Below the pieces are notes generated by a model. The model saw only the letters and a program-made list of their open reading frames with translations. It ran no database searches and had not been told where the DNA came from. A stretch of DNA of 34,295 bases, taken from contig JABDIV010000110.1 of the NCBI GenBank assembly GCA_013003555.1, forward strand, positions 1 through 34,295, read 5' to 3'. This document shows, piece after piece, positions 17,606 through 26,430 of the stretch (its first letter is position 1; each line of letters opens with the position of its first letter). The stretch comes from Flavobacteriaceae bacterium (GTDB lineage: Bacteria > Bacteroidota > Bacteroidia > Flavobacteriales > Flavobacteriaceae). Position numbers and translations under genes: made by a program.

Positions 17606-18331
17606 ATGCTTATGTTATTATCAAAACAAATATTTTTTTTTCTGATCGTTGTTTGTCTGACCATTGGAGCAGAAGCACAGAGTTTAATCGGCGCCTGGGA
17701 AACCACAACCACATCCGATTCAGGAGTTAAATTGAAGAATATTGTCATCTTTTCTGAAGGTTTTCAGGTATCAACCTGGTTTCATGCTGAAACTGGAAAA
17801 TTTGTTAAAACCAACGGGGGTTCCTGGTCCTTAGAGGGTCAAATGATAACAGAAACCGTAGAATTCGATACCGAAGATCCTGAGCGGGTTGGCTCAACGG
17901 TGAGCTTTAAAGTTGAGGTCAACGAAAATGTGCTGAGGGCACCGGAGTATTCGATGGAATGGACATTAATCGATGCTGGTGGGCCGGGAGAACTTCAAGG
18001 CGCCTGGCTGATGTCGGGGCGCGTTCGTGATGGTAAGACTCAAACCAGGGACCTGAACAGACCAAGGAAAACCATGAAGATCTTATCAGGAACTCGTTTC
18101 CAGTGGATCGCCTATAATACCGAAACCAAGAAATTCTCAGGAACCGGCGGCGGCACTTACACGACTATTGATGGTAAGTACACCGAAAATATCGAGTTCT
18201 TTTCAAGGGATGATACAAAGGCAGGTCTAAGCCTTGAATTCGATTACGCCCTGGAAGATGGCAAATGGAACCATAAAGGATTTTCAAGCAAGGGTGATCC
18301 CATGCATGAGATCTGGAGCAGAAGGGATTAA
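17606..18331 (+). CDS. Secreted two-repeat beta protein of unknown function
   Basis: 241 residues with a signal peptide (IFFFLIVVCLTIGAEAQS). The mature part is two copies of a roughly 105-residue unit. Each starts GAW (GAWETTTTS, then GAWLMSGRV), continues with a strand pattern (VIFSEGFQVSTWFHAET, then KILSGTRFQWIAYNTET), a glycine turn (TNGGSWSLEG, then GTGGGTYTTIDG) and an ETVEF/ENIEF strand. This looks like a lipocalin- or calycin-like small beta-barrel repeat, and similar proteins in Bacteroidota are annotated only as membrane or secreted protein. No catalytic residues stand out. It is a single gene, divergent from the metalloprotease, and its stop lies 19 bp from the end of the degraded TPR gene on the other strand. 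Confidence 0.8.
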   Translation: MLMLLSKQIFFFLIVVCLTIGAEAQSLIGAWETTTTSDSGVKLKNIVIFSEGFQVSTWFHAETGKFVKTNGGSWSLEGQMITETVEFDTEDPERVGSTVSFKVEVNENVLRAPEYSMEWTLIDAGGPGELQGAWLMSGRVRDGKTQTRDLNRPRKTMKILSGTRFQWIAYNTETKKFSGTGGGTYTTIDGKYTENIEFFSRDDTKAGLSLEFDYALEDGKWNHKGFSSKGDPMHEIWSRRD

Positions 18332-18349
18332 ATCTATCGGATCCATTAA

Positions 18350-18880
18350 TTCATTCAGCGGTAAATAATTCTTTTTTAAAAAAGCCTTGTAACCAGGTTC
18401 ATCTTTAAATTCTTTCAGAGCAAACCAAAGTTCCCCGGTAAAGTATTGCGCATTTGGAAAATTCAATTGATCCAGATAATGATACAGGGAATCACGCTCT
18501 CTGATCTCCGCATAGGCCCATATTTTTGAGCCGCTTGACCTAATCGAACTTTCATTATAATATTGGCATATGAGGTATCTCCTAATCGCGATAAACTGAT
18601 GAACTTAATCACATCCTGATGATCAAATTGTCGAAATTTTTCAGATTCAGCAATCGCCTTATAATAATCCCCTTGACGATAATAAACAAACGCTTTTGCG
18701 TAAGCTTGATGTTTTTTATAGATCAATTCTCTAAATACTTCCTGCTTCAAGAGTTCCGAAACTTTTTCGTATTCTTCCTTATCCGCAAGCCCAAAGAGAT
18801 CAGGTTCTGCTCCGATTTCAAACACTTCTGGCTAAATTAGATTATCCCGAATAAGGATCTAATTCAATCCTCTTACATTT
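18350..18880 (-). pseudogene. Decayed C-terminal remnant of a TolB-like/TPR membrane protein
   Basis: Three frames of the minus strand together match the last 190 or so residues of the two TPR proteins at 30.1-34.3 kb. RIELDPYSG (18871-18845) parallels the YELDSTNS element and is followed by a stop. VFEIGAEPDLF through YYRQGDYYKA to IIMKVR (18825 to about 18545) comes next. After a frame change at about 18510-18545, WAYAEIRERDSLYHYLD and YKAFLKKNYLPLNE match VYAVLKEKDSMYHYLN and FKAFLRKNYLPITHLNE. The N-terminal membrane and TolB-like parts are absent and the original stop after LNE appears lost (TTA in its place). A sequencing error could explain one frameshift but not the missing 5' two-thirds. 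A recombination-like repeat lies just beyond the broken end. Confidence 0.75.
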
Positions 18881-18950
18881 AGTATTAACTTGAGTTACAA
18901 GTAAAAGAATCTAAACCAAAAAATCCTTCCTGTACCTACAGAAGCCACGT

Positions 18951-18997
18951 GGCAGGCAGGCTTCCTTCCCTCCGTCACACAAACTTAAGGGGACAAC
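18951..18997 (+). repeat. Intergenic repeat copy A
   Basis: Shares GGCAGGCAGGC, CCGT, AAACTTAAG and GGACAAC, in order and with near-identical spacing, with copy B at 28038-28085. It is preceded by a perfect palindrome, GCCACGTGGC (18944-18953), and followed 21 nt later by a tRNA T-arm-like sequence. It is non-coding and lies beside a truncated pseudogene. Confidence 0.6.
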
Positions 18998-19018
18998 ACT
19001 ATATTTTAATAGTCGTTT

Positions 19019-19033
19019 GGACGGGATTCGAAC
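19019..19033 (-). other. tRNA T-arm-like fragment
   Basis: On the minus strand this reads GTTCGAATCCCGTCC, the T-loop and 3' T-stem half of many tRNAs. The preceding bases do not pair to complete the T-stem, and no anticodon, D-arm or acceptor arm is present, so it is not a functional tRNA. It could be the residue of an attachment site or of a tRNA-associated cassette. Confidence 0.4.
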
Positions 19034-19063
19034 AAAATTATGAATCAATCGGAGGTTTTTATT

Positions 19064-20725
19064 TTATTCGATTTTCTTAAAATCTGTATTCATTAACACC
19101 CAGTAATTTGGATCTAGAACAATCGCCTTTGGTTCTTCTTCAACCTTTATTTTAAATTTATTCGAGATTCCTTTTATCCTAATCAATTCTATCTGTTGAG
19201 GTTTGTGATCAAAATCGATCCCGATTTCAAGCGGCATCTCAAATAGACTTCCATCTTTTTGTACTTGGTTCAAATTAATTACCACTTCACTGTTTTTCTT
19301 ATCAAACTTCCAACTTCCATCGAGTTTTAAAATTCCTGGCTTATACAGCCATTGCTCAAAAAATACATCTAAATCCGTTCCTGAGACTTCTTCCATAACT
19401 CTTTTGAAATCATCTGTTGTAACATTTAAATCTTTATATTGATTATAGTACACTTTTATGCCCTTCCAGAAGGTGTCGGTTCCAATAACACCACGCAGCA
19501 TGTGTAAAATCCAACTTCCCTTTTGATAGATTTGGGATGTTGTTACATCTTTCATGTCCTTCAAATTATCATGGACAATGGTATATTCCGGCCTCTTTTC
19601 ATAAAAGGCATCTACGCTTTTTTGGCTGGATTTAAGACCTTCAACAAAAGCATCTCGCCCATATTGATGTTCGATAAAAAGTAGAGTGAAATAGGTTGCA
19701 AAACCCTCACTTAACCAAATATCGTCCCAATCGTATTCCGTAACGGAATTCCCAAACCATTGATGCGCTATCTCATGAATAACTACATTTCGCCACCGCT
19801 TGTTTCTATCGCCTTTAACCGAATTTCCACTGTATAAAATCGCAGATGCGGCTTCCATCCCTCCGCTAACACTATTCGATTGTATGTTGGCCAATTTCTC
19901 ATAAGAAAACGGACCAATATAATCACTGTAGAATTCTAACACTTGCTTTGTTGGTTCAGCAAAATCATAAAAACCTGCATCTCTGTCTTGCTTAAACACC
20001 CAGGTTTGAATTGATTTACCCTCAAATTCATCTACATATTGGACAGCAAAGTCTGCTACACCAAGTACATATAACCATGAAGCAATTGGGACTGATTGTT
20101 TCCAATGAGTAAGACGTTTGCTGTCTGCAAGATTGGTTTCTTCTATTTTTAAACCATTCGATACGACCTGATAATGGTCAGGTGCAATAACGATAAATTC
20201 GCACATGGCTTTATCATAAGGATGATCGATCATTGCTAGCCAATGACGTCCTCGATTTGGCCAGTTATCACTAAAAAATGTTCTATCTCCATATTTATTT
20301 TCACCTATTTTAAGTCCGCTTGCAGGTATTCCCTTGTATCGAATAGTAAACTTGGTTCGCTGATTAATTATTGACGGATTAGGGAGGTGTATCAATAACT
20401 CATCGTTAGCGTGTGAAAATTTCAAATCGTCCCCATTTGATGAAACACTGCTAACAACCATGCCTTTACCTTCCAGTTCCTGGGAAACATTGACTAAATC
20501 CAATCTCAATTTTTGAACAGCTGCGCCAAGGAAGCGAATATCAACGGTGACTTCACAATTTATAAAATCGTTATCATCAGATAACTCAATTTTGAAAATG
20601 TAATTGAGTGCATCAATTTTTGGGTTCTTTGGATAACCATCATTTATAGCGAATAAATTGTTCTGAAAAACTAAAACTAAGGAAAGGCACAGCAATGTGG
20701 ATATTCCTTTTTTAAATGTCATCAT
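19064..20725 (-). CDS. Secreted M1-family aminopeptidase (short form)
   Basis: 553 residues with a signal peptide (LLCLSLVLVFQNNLFA). The N-terminal beta domain is followed by the M1 catalytic domain: exopeptidase motif GGMEAAS (288-294), zinc motif H317-E-I-A-H321 with the third ligand E340 in WLSEGFATYF, and a candidate transition-state tyrosine in SQIYQKGSW. The length is much less than the roughly 850 residues of PepN because the C-terminal helical domain is missing, as in other short bacterial M1 enzymes. It should remove N-terminal residues from peptides in the periplasm or outside the cell. It is divergent from an M24 peptidase gene 157 bp away. No standard promoter box was found in the gap. 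Confidence 0.92.
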   Translation of the reverse strand: MMTFKKGISTLLCLSLVLVFQNNLFAINDGYPKNPKIDALNYIFKIELSDDNDFINCEVTVDIRFLGAAVQKLRLDLVNVSQELEGKGMVVSSVSSNGDDLKFSHANDELLIHLPNPSIINQRTKFTIRYKGIPASGLKIGENKYGDRTFFSDNWPNRGRHWLAMIDHPYDKAMCEFIVIAPDHYQVVSNGLKIEETNLADSKRLTHWKQSVPIASWLYVLGVADFAVQYVDEFEGKSIQTWVFKQDRDAGFYDFAEPTKQVLEFYSDYIGPFSYEKLANIQSNSVSGGMEAASAILYSGNSVKGDRNKRWRNVVIHEIAHQWFGNSVTEYDWDDIWLSEGFATYFTLLFIEHQYGRDAFVEGLKSSQKSVDAFYEKRPEYTIVHDNLKDMKDVTTSQIYQKGSWILHMLRGVIGTDTFWKGIKVYYNQYKDLNVTTDDFKRVMEEVSGTDLDVFFEQWLYKPGILKLDGSWKFDKKNSEVVINLNQVQKDGSLFEMPLEIGIDFDHKPQQIELIRIKGISNKFKIKVEEEPKAIVLDPNYWVLMNTDFKKIE

Positions 20726-20882
20726 GATCGATCATTTTGATTGGCAGTAATAAACACTATCGTCATATTCAATCGCTTCTAAGTGTTGATCACTAATGTA
20801 TCGATTTTCACTTAAAGAAAAAATTATTCTTACATTGTTGATCGGCTATTGGAACATATTTTAATCAACCAAAATCACCATC

Positions 20883-22340
20883 ATGTATTTTATAAAGACG
20901 TCATATTTAGCTTTTATTCTTTCCCTTATTTGTATGCCTATTTTACATGCTCAAGAAAAACATTATTACCAGACAGATTTTACGATAGAAGAATTTGAAT
21001 CTCGCAGGACCAAAATATTTGATGAAATTGGGAACAATGCAATAGCACTTATTCAAAGTGCACCAAGTGTTGCAGGCTTTAAAGTATTTCGACAATCAAA
21101 TACCTTTTACTATTTATGCGGATTAGAAGAGGGTCATGCCTATTTATTATTGAATGGAAAAAATAGAAGCACATCAATTTATCTACCTCACAGAGAAGAA
21201 GGCAGAGAACGAAGCCAGGGAAAAATATTATCAGCCGAAGACGCTGAATTAATAAAGAAACTTACCGGTGTAAATCGCGTTCGTCCTGTAGAATTCTTAG
21301 GAAATGACCTTGTTGGTACCGGACTTATCAATGGCATAACTCCTAAACTATATACGCCCTTTAGTCCGGCGGAAACGGGCAATGATAGCAGAGATGAAAT
21401 ATTACATGGTCATGCGCGTGCTGCTGCCGACCCTTGGGATTCACAAATAACCCGCGAAGCGCAATTCATAAAGCTTATTACTGAGCGATTCCCTGAATTT
21501 GAAATTCGTGATTTATCACCCCTTTTAGATACTATGCGTTTGATCAAGAGTCAACAGGAAATTGAAGTTATTCGAAAAGCTACAGATATAGCAGGTCTTG
21601 CTATAATAGAAGCTATGAGATCGACAAAACCCGGTGTTTATGAATACCAGTTAGATGCTGCGGCGAAGTATATATTTTACCAGCACGGTTCTCAAGGGGA
21701 TGGATACCCGGCAATCATAGGAGGTGGAACCAACACATTCATGGGACATTATTTCAGAAAAACAGATATCCTCAATGACGGAGATTTAGTCTTGATGGAT
21801 TATGCGCCAGATTATCATAATTATACAAGTGATGTTACAAGGATTTGGCCGGTTAACGGATCCTTTGATAAAGAACAAACTGCACTTTACGAATATATAG
21901 TTGCCTATAGAGATGCGTTATTTAAATACATCAAACCAGGTATCACTTCTAATGAGGTGTTAAAAAATGCGGCCACCGATATGGAGAACTATTTAATCGG
22001 TAAAACCTTTGAAAAGCCCGAGCATTTATCAGCTGTGCAGAATGGCATTAAATTCAGAGGCCATTTTCAACATCCAGTTGGAATGGCAGTGCATGACGTT
22101 GGTCGCGTTCATGGAGTCCCTCTAAAGCCAGGAATGGTCTTTACGATTGACCCAATGATATGGATTCCTGAGGAACGTCTTTACATTAGAATTGAAGATG
22201 TGGCAGTTGTTACCGAAACAGGCGTAGAAAACTTAAGTGCTTTTGTGCCTTCCTCAATTGCTGATATTGAAAAAACTATTAAGGAAAAAGGACTAACCGA
22301 ATTTCGACCAGCTCAATCTTTACCGCTTAAAAAAAACTAA
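20883..22340 (+). CDS. Secreted M24-family Xaa-Pro aminopeptidase-like protein
   Basis: 485 residues with a signal peptide (FILSLICMPILHAQ). The N-terminal creatinase-like domain (about 30-215) is followed by the M24 pita-bread domain. Metal ligands read as D306 (LMDYAPDY), D317 (NYTSDVTR), H397 (GHFQHPVGMAVHD), D423 (FTIDPMIW) and E438 (IRIEDVAVV). The fourth ligand is usually Glu in an E-P-G-x-Y context; here it is Asp in D-P-M-I-W. Aminopeptidase P-like enzymes release the residue before proline. With the divergent M1 aminopeptidase it would complement peptide trimming in the envelope. The export signal is clear. Activity with the Asp substitution is likely but untested; a non-peptidase M24 relative is the alternative. 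Confidence 0.9.
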   Translation: MYFIKTSYLAFILSLICMPILHAQEKHYYQTDFTIEEFESRRTKIFDEIGNNAIALIQSAPSVAGFKVFRQSNTFYYLCGLEEGHAYLLLNGKNRSTSIYLPHREEGRERSQGKILSAEDAELIKKLTGVNRVRPVEFLGNDLVGTGLINGITPKLYTPFSPAETGNDSRDEILHGHARAAADPWDSQITREAQFIKLITERFPEFEIRDLSPLLDTMRLIKSQQEIEVIRKATDIAGLAIIEAMRSTKPGVYEYQLDAAAKYIFYQHGSQGDGYPAIIGGGTNTFMGHYFRKTDILNDGDLVLMDYAPDYHNYTSDVTRIWPVNGSFDKEQTALYEYIVAYRDALFKYIKPGITSNEVLKNAATDMENYLIGKTFEKPEHLSAVQNGIKFRGHFQHPVGMAVHDVGRVHGVPLKPGMVFTIDPMIWIPEERLYIRIEDVAVVTETGVENLSAFVPSSIADIEKTIKEKGLTEFRPAQSLPLKKN

Positions 22341-22698
22341 GACCGTCAGGGATTATCATTCCGATCAAAATTTCATGGGTACGGTAAGTTTAATGAATTC
22401 CAGACATAAAGCTGAACTTTTGGGACTCACTCACAACTTCGTCAACTTAAATCATGTGCCCAACCTGTGCGATATTAATTTAACATCATTGTCGCTGGAA
22501 AAGACTCTGCAAGGTGAAAACTAAAGGCCACATTAATCTATATTTTAGACTATTTTACCCTCTTTAAATGATTAATCTACCAACGAATTAAAATCTTCTA
22601 ATAAATTAAGGTTCTGCGATAATGAAGTCTGAACTTGTTATTTGTTTTTTCCTTAATTTCATGACCCTAAATTGATACACCTACCAAAAAGATCTAAT
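22341..22698. other. Intergenic region between the M24 and VPS10-like genes
   Basis: These 358 bp contain no convincing gene. The best open frame is 22375-22524 on the plus strand (49 residues, starting MGTVSLMNSRH). It has no ribosome-binding context or recognised motif, so I do not call it. A weak promoter-like pair, TTG (22635-22637) and TAATTTC (22654-22660), could serve the following gene. Confidence 0.35.
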
Positions 22699-25600
22699 AT
22701 GAATAAAAATTATTTTTCCTTCGCACTGTTCTTTATTATCCCTTTCTTTTTTCAATCCTCTGCTATTATTGCGCAAACAGAAAACACTGAAGCTATCTCT
22801 AAAGCGGTTTCCGCACTCCAACTGAGAGGTATTGGTCCTGCAGTTATGGGCGGACGTATTGCTGATATTGCCGTGAGTCCGACCGACAAAAGCACCTGGT
22901 ACGTTGCTGTTGGTTCCGGCGGTTTGTGGAAGACAATAAACAGGGGGACATCCTGGGAGCCGATTTTCGATAAACAAAAATCTTATTCTATAGGAAGCGT
23001 TACCCTCGACCCCAATAATCCTGATTTAGTTTGGGTTGGAACCGGCGAAAATGTAAGCGGTCGTCATGTTGCGTGGGGCGATGGGGTGTATAAAAGCCTA
23101 GATGCCGGAAAGACCTGGAACCACATGGGACTTGAAAAATCTGAACATGTCGGTAAAATCCTTGTAGACCCGAGAAACAGTGATGTCGTATTTGTTGCTG
23201 CCGAAGGGCCACTTTGGTCTTCGGGTGGTGAACGCGGATTATACAAAACCAATGATGGTGGTAAAACATGGCAGCTGGTTCTCGAGATCGATAAGGATAC
23301 CGGTGTCACAGATATAGAATTTGATCCATCAAATCCCGATGTACTCTACGCAGCAGCGTATCAGCGACGGCGACATACCTGGTCGTTGTTAGCGGGCGGA
23401 CCTAAATCAGGAATTTTCAAATCAACAGATAATGGTGAGAGCTGGCGACAAATTAAAACCGGATTGCCCAAGGGCGATATCGGTAAAATAGGCCTGGCCG
23501 TTACGCGGGCAAATCCCGAATTGGTCTATGCAACCATTGAAGCGAACAACAAAGAAAAGGGCTTTTACCGGTCGATTGACAAAGGAGAGAGTTGGGAAAA
23601 GCGCAACAGTTATATTTCCGGTGGAACCGGTCCGCATTATTACCAGGAAATAGAGGCATCTCCTCAAAATCCTGAATTGGTTTATCAAATGGATGTGTTC
23701 CTACATGTGACCCGTGATGGAGGTAAGACTATTGATTATCTGGGAACAGGACGTGAAAAGCACAGCGACAATCATGCACTCTGGATCGATCCCGATAATG
23801 GAAATCATCTGATAGCAGGAACCGATGGCGGATTGTACGAAACTTATGATGAAGGGACGACATGGCGGCATTTTTCTAACCTCCCAATTTCCCAGTTTTA
23901 CAAACTCGGACTCGATAATTCGGAACCCTTTTATAACATCGTTGGTGGTGCACAGGATTTAGGCACATTAATCGGTCCTTCGCGTACCATGAATACAGAA
24001 GGGATTCGTAATCAGGATTGGTATGTTCCTCTGGGTGCCGATGGTTATGAATCTGTTTTTGATCCTGAAGATCCGAATATCGTTTATATGGAGATTCAAC
24101 AGGGATTATTACATCGCCTTGACCGACGCAGTGAAGAAGTATTGAACATCCAACCTCAACCCGGGCCAAATGACCCTCCCGAACGATGGAACTGGGATAG
24201 CCCGATTCAAATAAGTCCGCATAATCATAATCGCCTTTACTTTGGCTCTCAACGCCTTTGGAAGAGTGAAAATCAAGGCCATTCATGGATCCCTGTCAGT
24301 GAAGATCTAACAACAAATACCAATCGTTATGAACTGCAAACCTTAAACAATCGTGTTTGGAGTGTTGATGCCCTTTATGATACCGGGGCGATGTCGAAGT
24401 ATGCAACACTTACGGCTATTTCAGAATCACCAAAAAAAGAAGGATTGCTTTATACCGGTTCGGATGACGGACTTGTGCATGTAAGCGAAGATGGCGGACA
24501 GAATTGGAGAAAGAGTACCCTTCCAAAGGTTCCGGCACGTTCTTTTATCAATGATGTTGAGGCATCGCATCATGATTCAAATACTGTTTTTGCAGTAGTG
24601 GATGTGCATAAGTTGGGCGACTATAGTCCGTATATATTTATGAGTAATGATCGTGGCCGCAACTGGAAATCAATTTCAGGAGATCTGCCAAACGATACTA
24701 TTGTTTGGGTTATAAAGCAGGATCATGTAGACGAAAATTTATTGTTTATCGGCACGGAATACGGAATATATTTTTCACCAAATAAAGGTATAAACTGGAT
24801 TAAATTAAGCGGTGGGGTCCCTACCATTGCATTTCGTGATCTGGAATTACACAGAAGAGATAATGACCTGGTTGGAGCTACTTTTGGACGTGGTTTTTAT
24901 GTGCTTGATGATTATTCGCCTTTGAGAACTATCAGCATGGCGATTAAGGAGAAAGGCAATACGCTGTTTTCTGTGAGGGACGCCTGGTGGTATGTGCCGA
25001 ATGAGCCAATGCAGGCCAGGGGCATGCCCAGCCAGGGAACCACAAGTTTTGCAGCAGATAACCCGCCTTTTGGTGCCGTATTTACCTATTATCTTGATGA
25101 TATCCCTGAGACTGCAAAAGAAAAACGTCAGAATTCTGAAAAGCCATTAAGAAACCAGAACGCTAGCATTCCTTTCCCCGGCTGGGAAGGGTTACAGCAG
25201 GAATTAGATGAAGATCAGCCAAAAGTATTGCTGTTGATTAGTGATGAAAAAGGCAATCCACTTCGCTGGATTAAAGGATCATCAAAGAAAGGATTGCATC
25301 GCGCTAGTTGGGATTTGAGGCTACCGCCTCCTAATCCGATTAGTTTAACCCAACCAGCCTTTAAACCACCCTGGGTTGGTGATCCTGAAGGACCGTTAGT
25401 TGCTCCTGGTAATTATTCTGTAGCACTATATGTGGTTCATGAAGGAATCTTAGAGAAACAGGGAGCGCGGCAGAAATTCACGGTTAAACCCGTTCCGAAT
25501 ACAACTCCAGATGCTGATTTTAAAGCTATAGCAGAATTTCAGGCGCAAACCAGTGAACTATCCCGCCAAATTTCAGCTGCCGGAAGACAATTAGGTGAGG

Positions 25601-25977
25601 CTGGCAATCGAATACGATTTATGGAGGCGGCTTTGCTCGAAACACCTAAAGCTTCGCAGAAGCTTTTTACAGATTTAAATCGGTTAGATCAAAGCTTATC
25701 TAAATTACGAAAACGGCTTTTTGGAGATTCCGTTCTTCAGCGATTAAACGAAGCGGCATCACCATCGATTCAGTCTAGAGTTGGGCAAGTTATTTATGGC
25801 CATTGGTCAACCCGGCAAAACCCAACAGAAACCCACAAACGAAATATTGATATTGCACAAATTGATTTCAATATATTCCGGGAAAAATTGAAAACTTATC
25901 TAAATGACTTAGAGACATACGAAGCTGAATTAGAAGCAGCAGGAGCACCCTATACACCAGGGCGAAAGTTTGATTGA
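22699..25977 (+). CDS. Secreted Asp-box (BNR/VPS10-like) beta-propeller protein
   Basis: 1092 residues with a signal peptide (FALFFIIPFFFQSSAIIAQ). From about residue 40 to 730 there are eleven Asp-box turns of the form S-x-D-x-G-x-x-W or close variants: NRGTSW, DAGKTW, DGGKTW, DNGESW, DKGESW, DGGKTI, DEGTTW, NQGHSW, DGGQNW, DRGRNW and NKGINW. They define one or two large sortilin/VPS10-type propellers. A proline-rich linker, a beta segment (SDEKGNPLRWI) and a C-terminal helical region (about 930-1080) follow. Such proteins are common in Bacteroidota; some are annotated as glycosyl hydrolases, but no sialidase-type catalytic set is evident, so I assign only a secreted binding or scaffold role. 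The frame opens at a TTG (22672); the ATG at 22699 starts the signal peptide. Confidence 0.87.
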   Translation: MNKNYFSFALFFIIPFFFQSSAIIAQTENTEAISKAVSALQLRGIGPAVMGGRIADIAVSPTDKSTWYVAVGSGGLWKTINRGTSWEPIFDKQKSYSIGSVTLDPNNPDLVWVGTGENVSGRHVAWGDGVYKSLDAGKTWNHMGLEKSEHVGKILVDPRNSDVVFVAAEGPLWSSGGERGLYKTNDGGKTWQLVLEIDKDTGVTDIEFDPSNPDVLYAAAYQRRRHTWSLLAGGPKSGIFKSTDNGESWRQIKTGLPKGDIGKIGLAVTRANPELVYATIEANNKEKGFYRSIDKGESWEKRNSYISGGTGPHYYQEIEASPQNPELVYQMDVFLHVTRDGGKTIDYLGTGREKHSDNHALWIDPDNGNHLIAGTDGGLYETYDEGTTWRHFSNLPISQFYKLGLDNSEPFYNIVGGAQDLGTLIGPSRTMNTEGIRNQDWYVPLGADGYESVFDPEDPNIVYMEIQQGLLHRLDRRSEEVLNIQPQPGPNDPPERWNWDSPIQISPHNHNRLYFGSQRLWKSENQGHSWIPVSEDLTTNTNRYELQTLNNRVWSVDALYDTGAMSKYATLTAISESPKKEGLLYTGSDDGLVHVSEDGGQNWRKSTLPKVPARSFINDVEASHHDSNTVFAVVDVHKLGDYSPYIFMSNDRGRNWKSISGDLPNDTIVWVIKQDHVDENLLFIGTEYGIYFSPNKGINWIKLSGGVPTIAFRDLELHRRDNDLVGATFGRGFYVLDDYSPLRTISMAIKEKGNTLFSVRDAWWYVPNEPMQARGMPSQGTTSFAADNPPFGAVFTYYLDDIPETAKEKRQNSEKPLRNQNASIPFPGWEGLQQELDEDQPKVLLLISDEKGNPLRWIKGSSKKGLHRASWDLRLPPPNPISLTQPAFKPPWVGDPEGPLVAPGNYSVALYVVHEGILEKQGARQKFTVKPVPNTTPDADFKAIAEFQAQTSELSRQISAAGRQLGEAGNRIRFMEAALLETPKASQKLFTDLNRLDQSLSKLRKRLFGDSVLQRLNEAASPSIQSRVGQVIYGHWSTRQNPTETHKRNIDIAQIDFNIFREKLKTYLNDLETYEAELEAAGAPYTPGRKFD

Positions 25978-25979
25978 TC

Positions 25980-26047
25980 AGGTTCAGGAACCTCTTAAAT
26001 ACAAAAAGCCTCCAAAATTTGGATGATTCAAAAGATGGGAGCTTCTT
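25980..26047. terminator. Possible bidirectional terminator between converging genes
   Basis: Just after the VPS10-like stop are a perfect AGGTTC-AG-GAACCT inverted repeat (25980-25993) and a weaker stem, AAGC(C)TCC with GGAGCTT (26006-26044), with A- and T-rich flanks. The loop of the second stem is long (about 25 nt), so the prediction is soft. Confidence 0.35.
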
Positions 26048-26067
26048 AAATACTTTTGAATTAATTT

Positions 26068-26430
26068 TTAGTTTCTAAAACCGTATTCCAGGTACCAGTA
26101 TTCAGGATTGAGATCTTTTAGCGGCTCATGAAGTTTTTCAAGCTCTTCACGAGTGCCATGGACCTCCAATCGGGTAATGTCTGAAATAGTCAGTGCTTCA
26201 CCAATTAAGGCACCTACGTTATCGAGATGGGCCAACAGTCCGTCTGCATTTTTATAAGCTTCGCGACAATGCACCTTATCACCATCAAAGCTGAATCCAT
26301 AATAGAGACAGCCCGATTCTTCCCTGGTTTGATCTATGAATCGCTCACAGATTTCTCTAAAAGCATCTTCCTTGCCAGGATAAATTTGAAAGTAGGGAAC
26401 GATGGAGCATACTTGATCTTGTGTAGCCAT
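26068..26430 (-). CDS. ABM-family putative quinol monooxygenase
   Basis: 120 residues with no signal peptide. The sequence fits the antibiotic-biosynthesis-monooxygenase (ABM) ferredoxin-like fold: first strand CSIVPYFQIYPG, helix AFREICERFIDQTREE, then SGCLYYGFSFDGDKVHCREAYKNADGLLAHL split over two strands and a helix, ending in a short beta tail (EYWYLEYGF). ABM proteins act as cofactor-free oxygenases on quinols, or as dimeric small-molecule binders. The motif E-x-G-C-x-x-Y and the Y-K-N-A-D-x-L-x-x-H-L block are characteristic. No partner gene in the same direction is close enough to call an operon; the beta-lactamase-like gene ends its own unit about 205 bp upstream on the same strand. 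The substrate is unknown. Confidence 0.82.
   Translation of the reverse strand: MATQDQVCSIVPYFQIYPGKEDAFREICERFIDQTREESGCLYYGFSFDGDKVHCREAYKNADGLLAHLDNVGALIGEALTISDITRLEVHGTREELEKLHEPLKDLNPEYWYLEYGFRN

Noticed and set aside
18284-18466. A separate 60-residue gene on the minus strand
   Set aside because: Its coding-like part is the last section of the TPR relic; the remainder is read-through past a lost stop and overlaps the neighbouring gene.
19019-19033. A tRNA gene
   Set aside because: Only a T-loop and half a T-stem are present; no acceptor, D- or anticodon arm can be folded around it.
22375-22524. A 49-residue plus-strand ORF in the intergenic region
   Set aside because: No recognisable motif, no supporting ribosome-binding or operon context, and a length expected by chance in AT-rich DNA.
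23876-24286. 136-residue minus-strand frame
   Set aside because: It lies wholly inside the VPS10-like gene, which carries consistent Asp-boxes on the plus strand; the antisense translation shows no recognisable motif.
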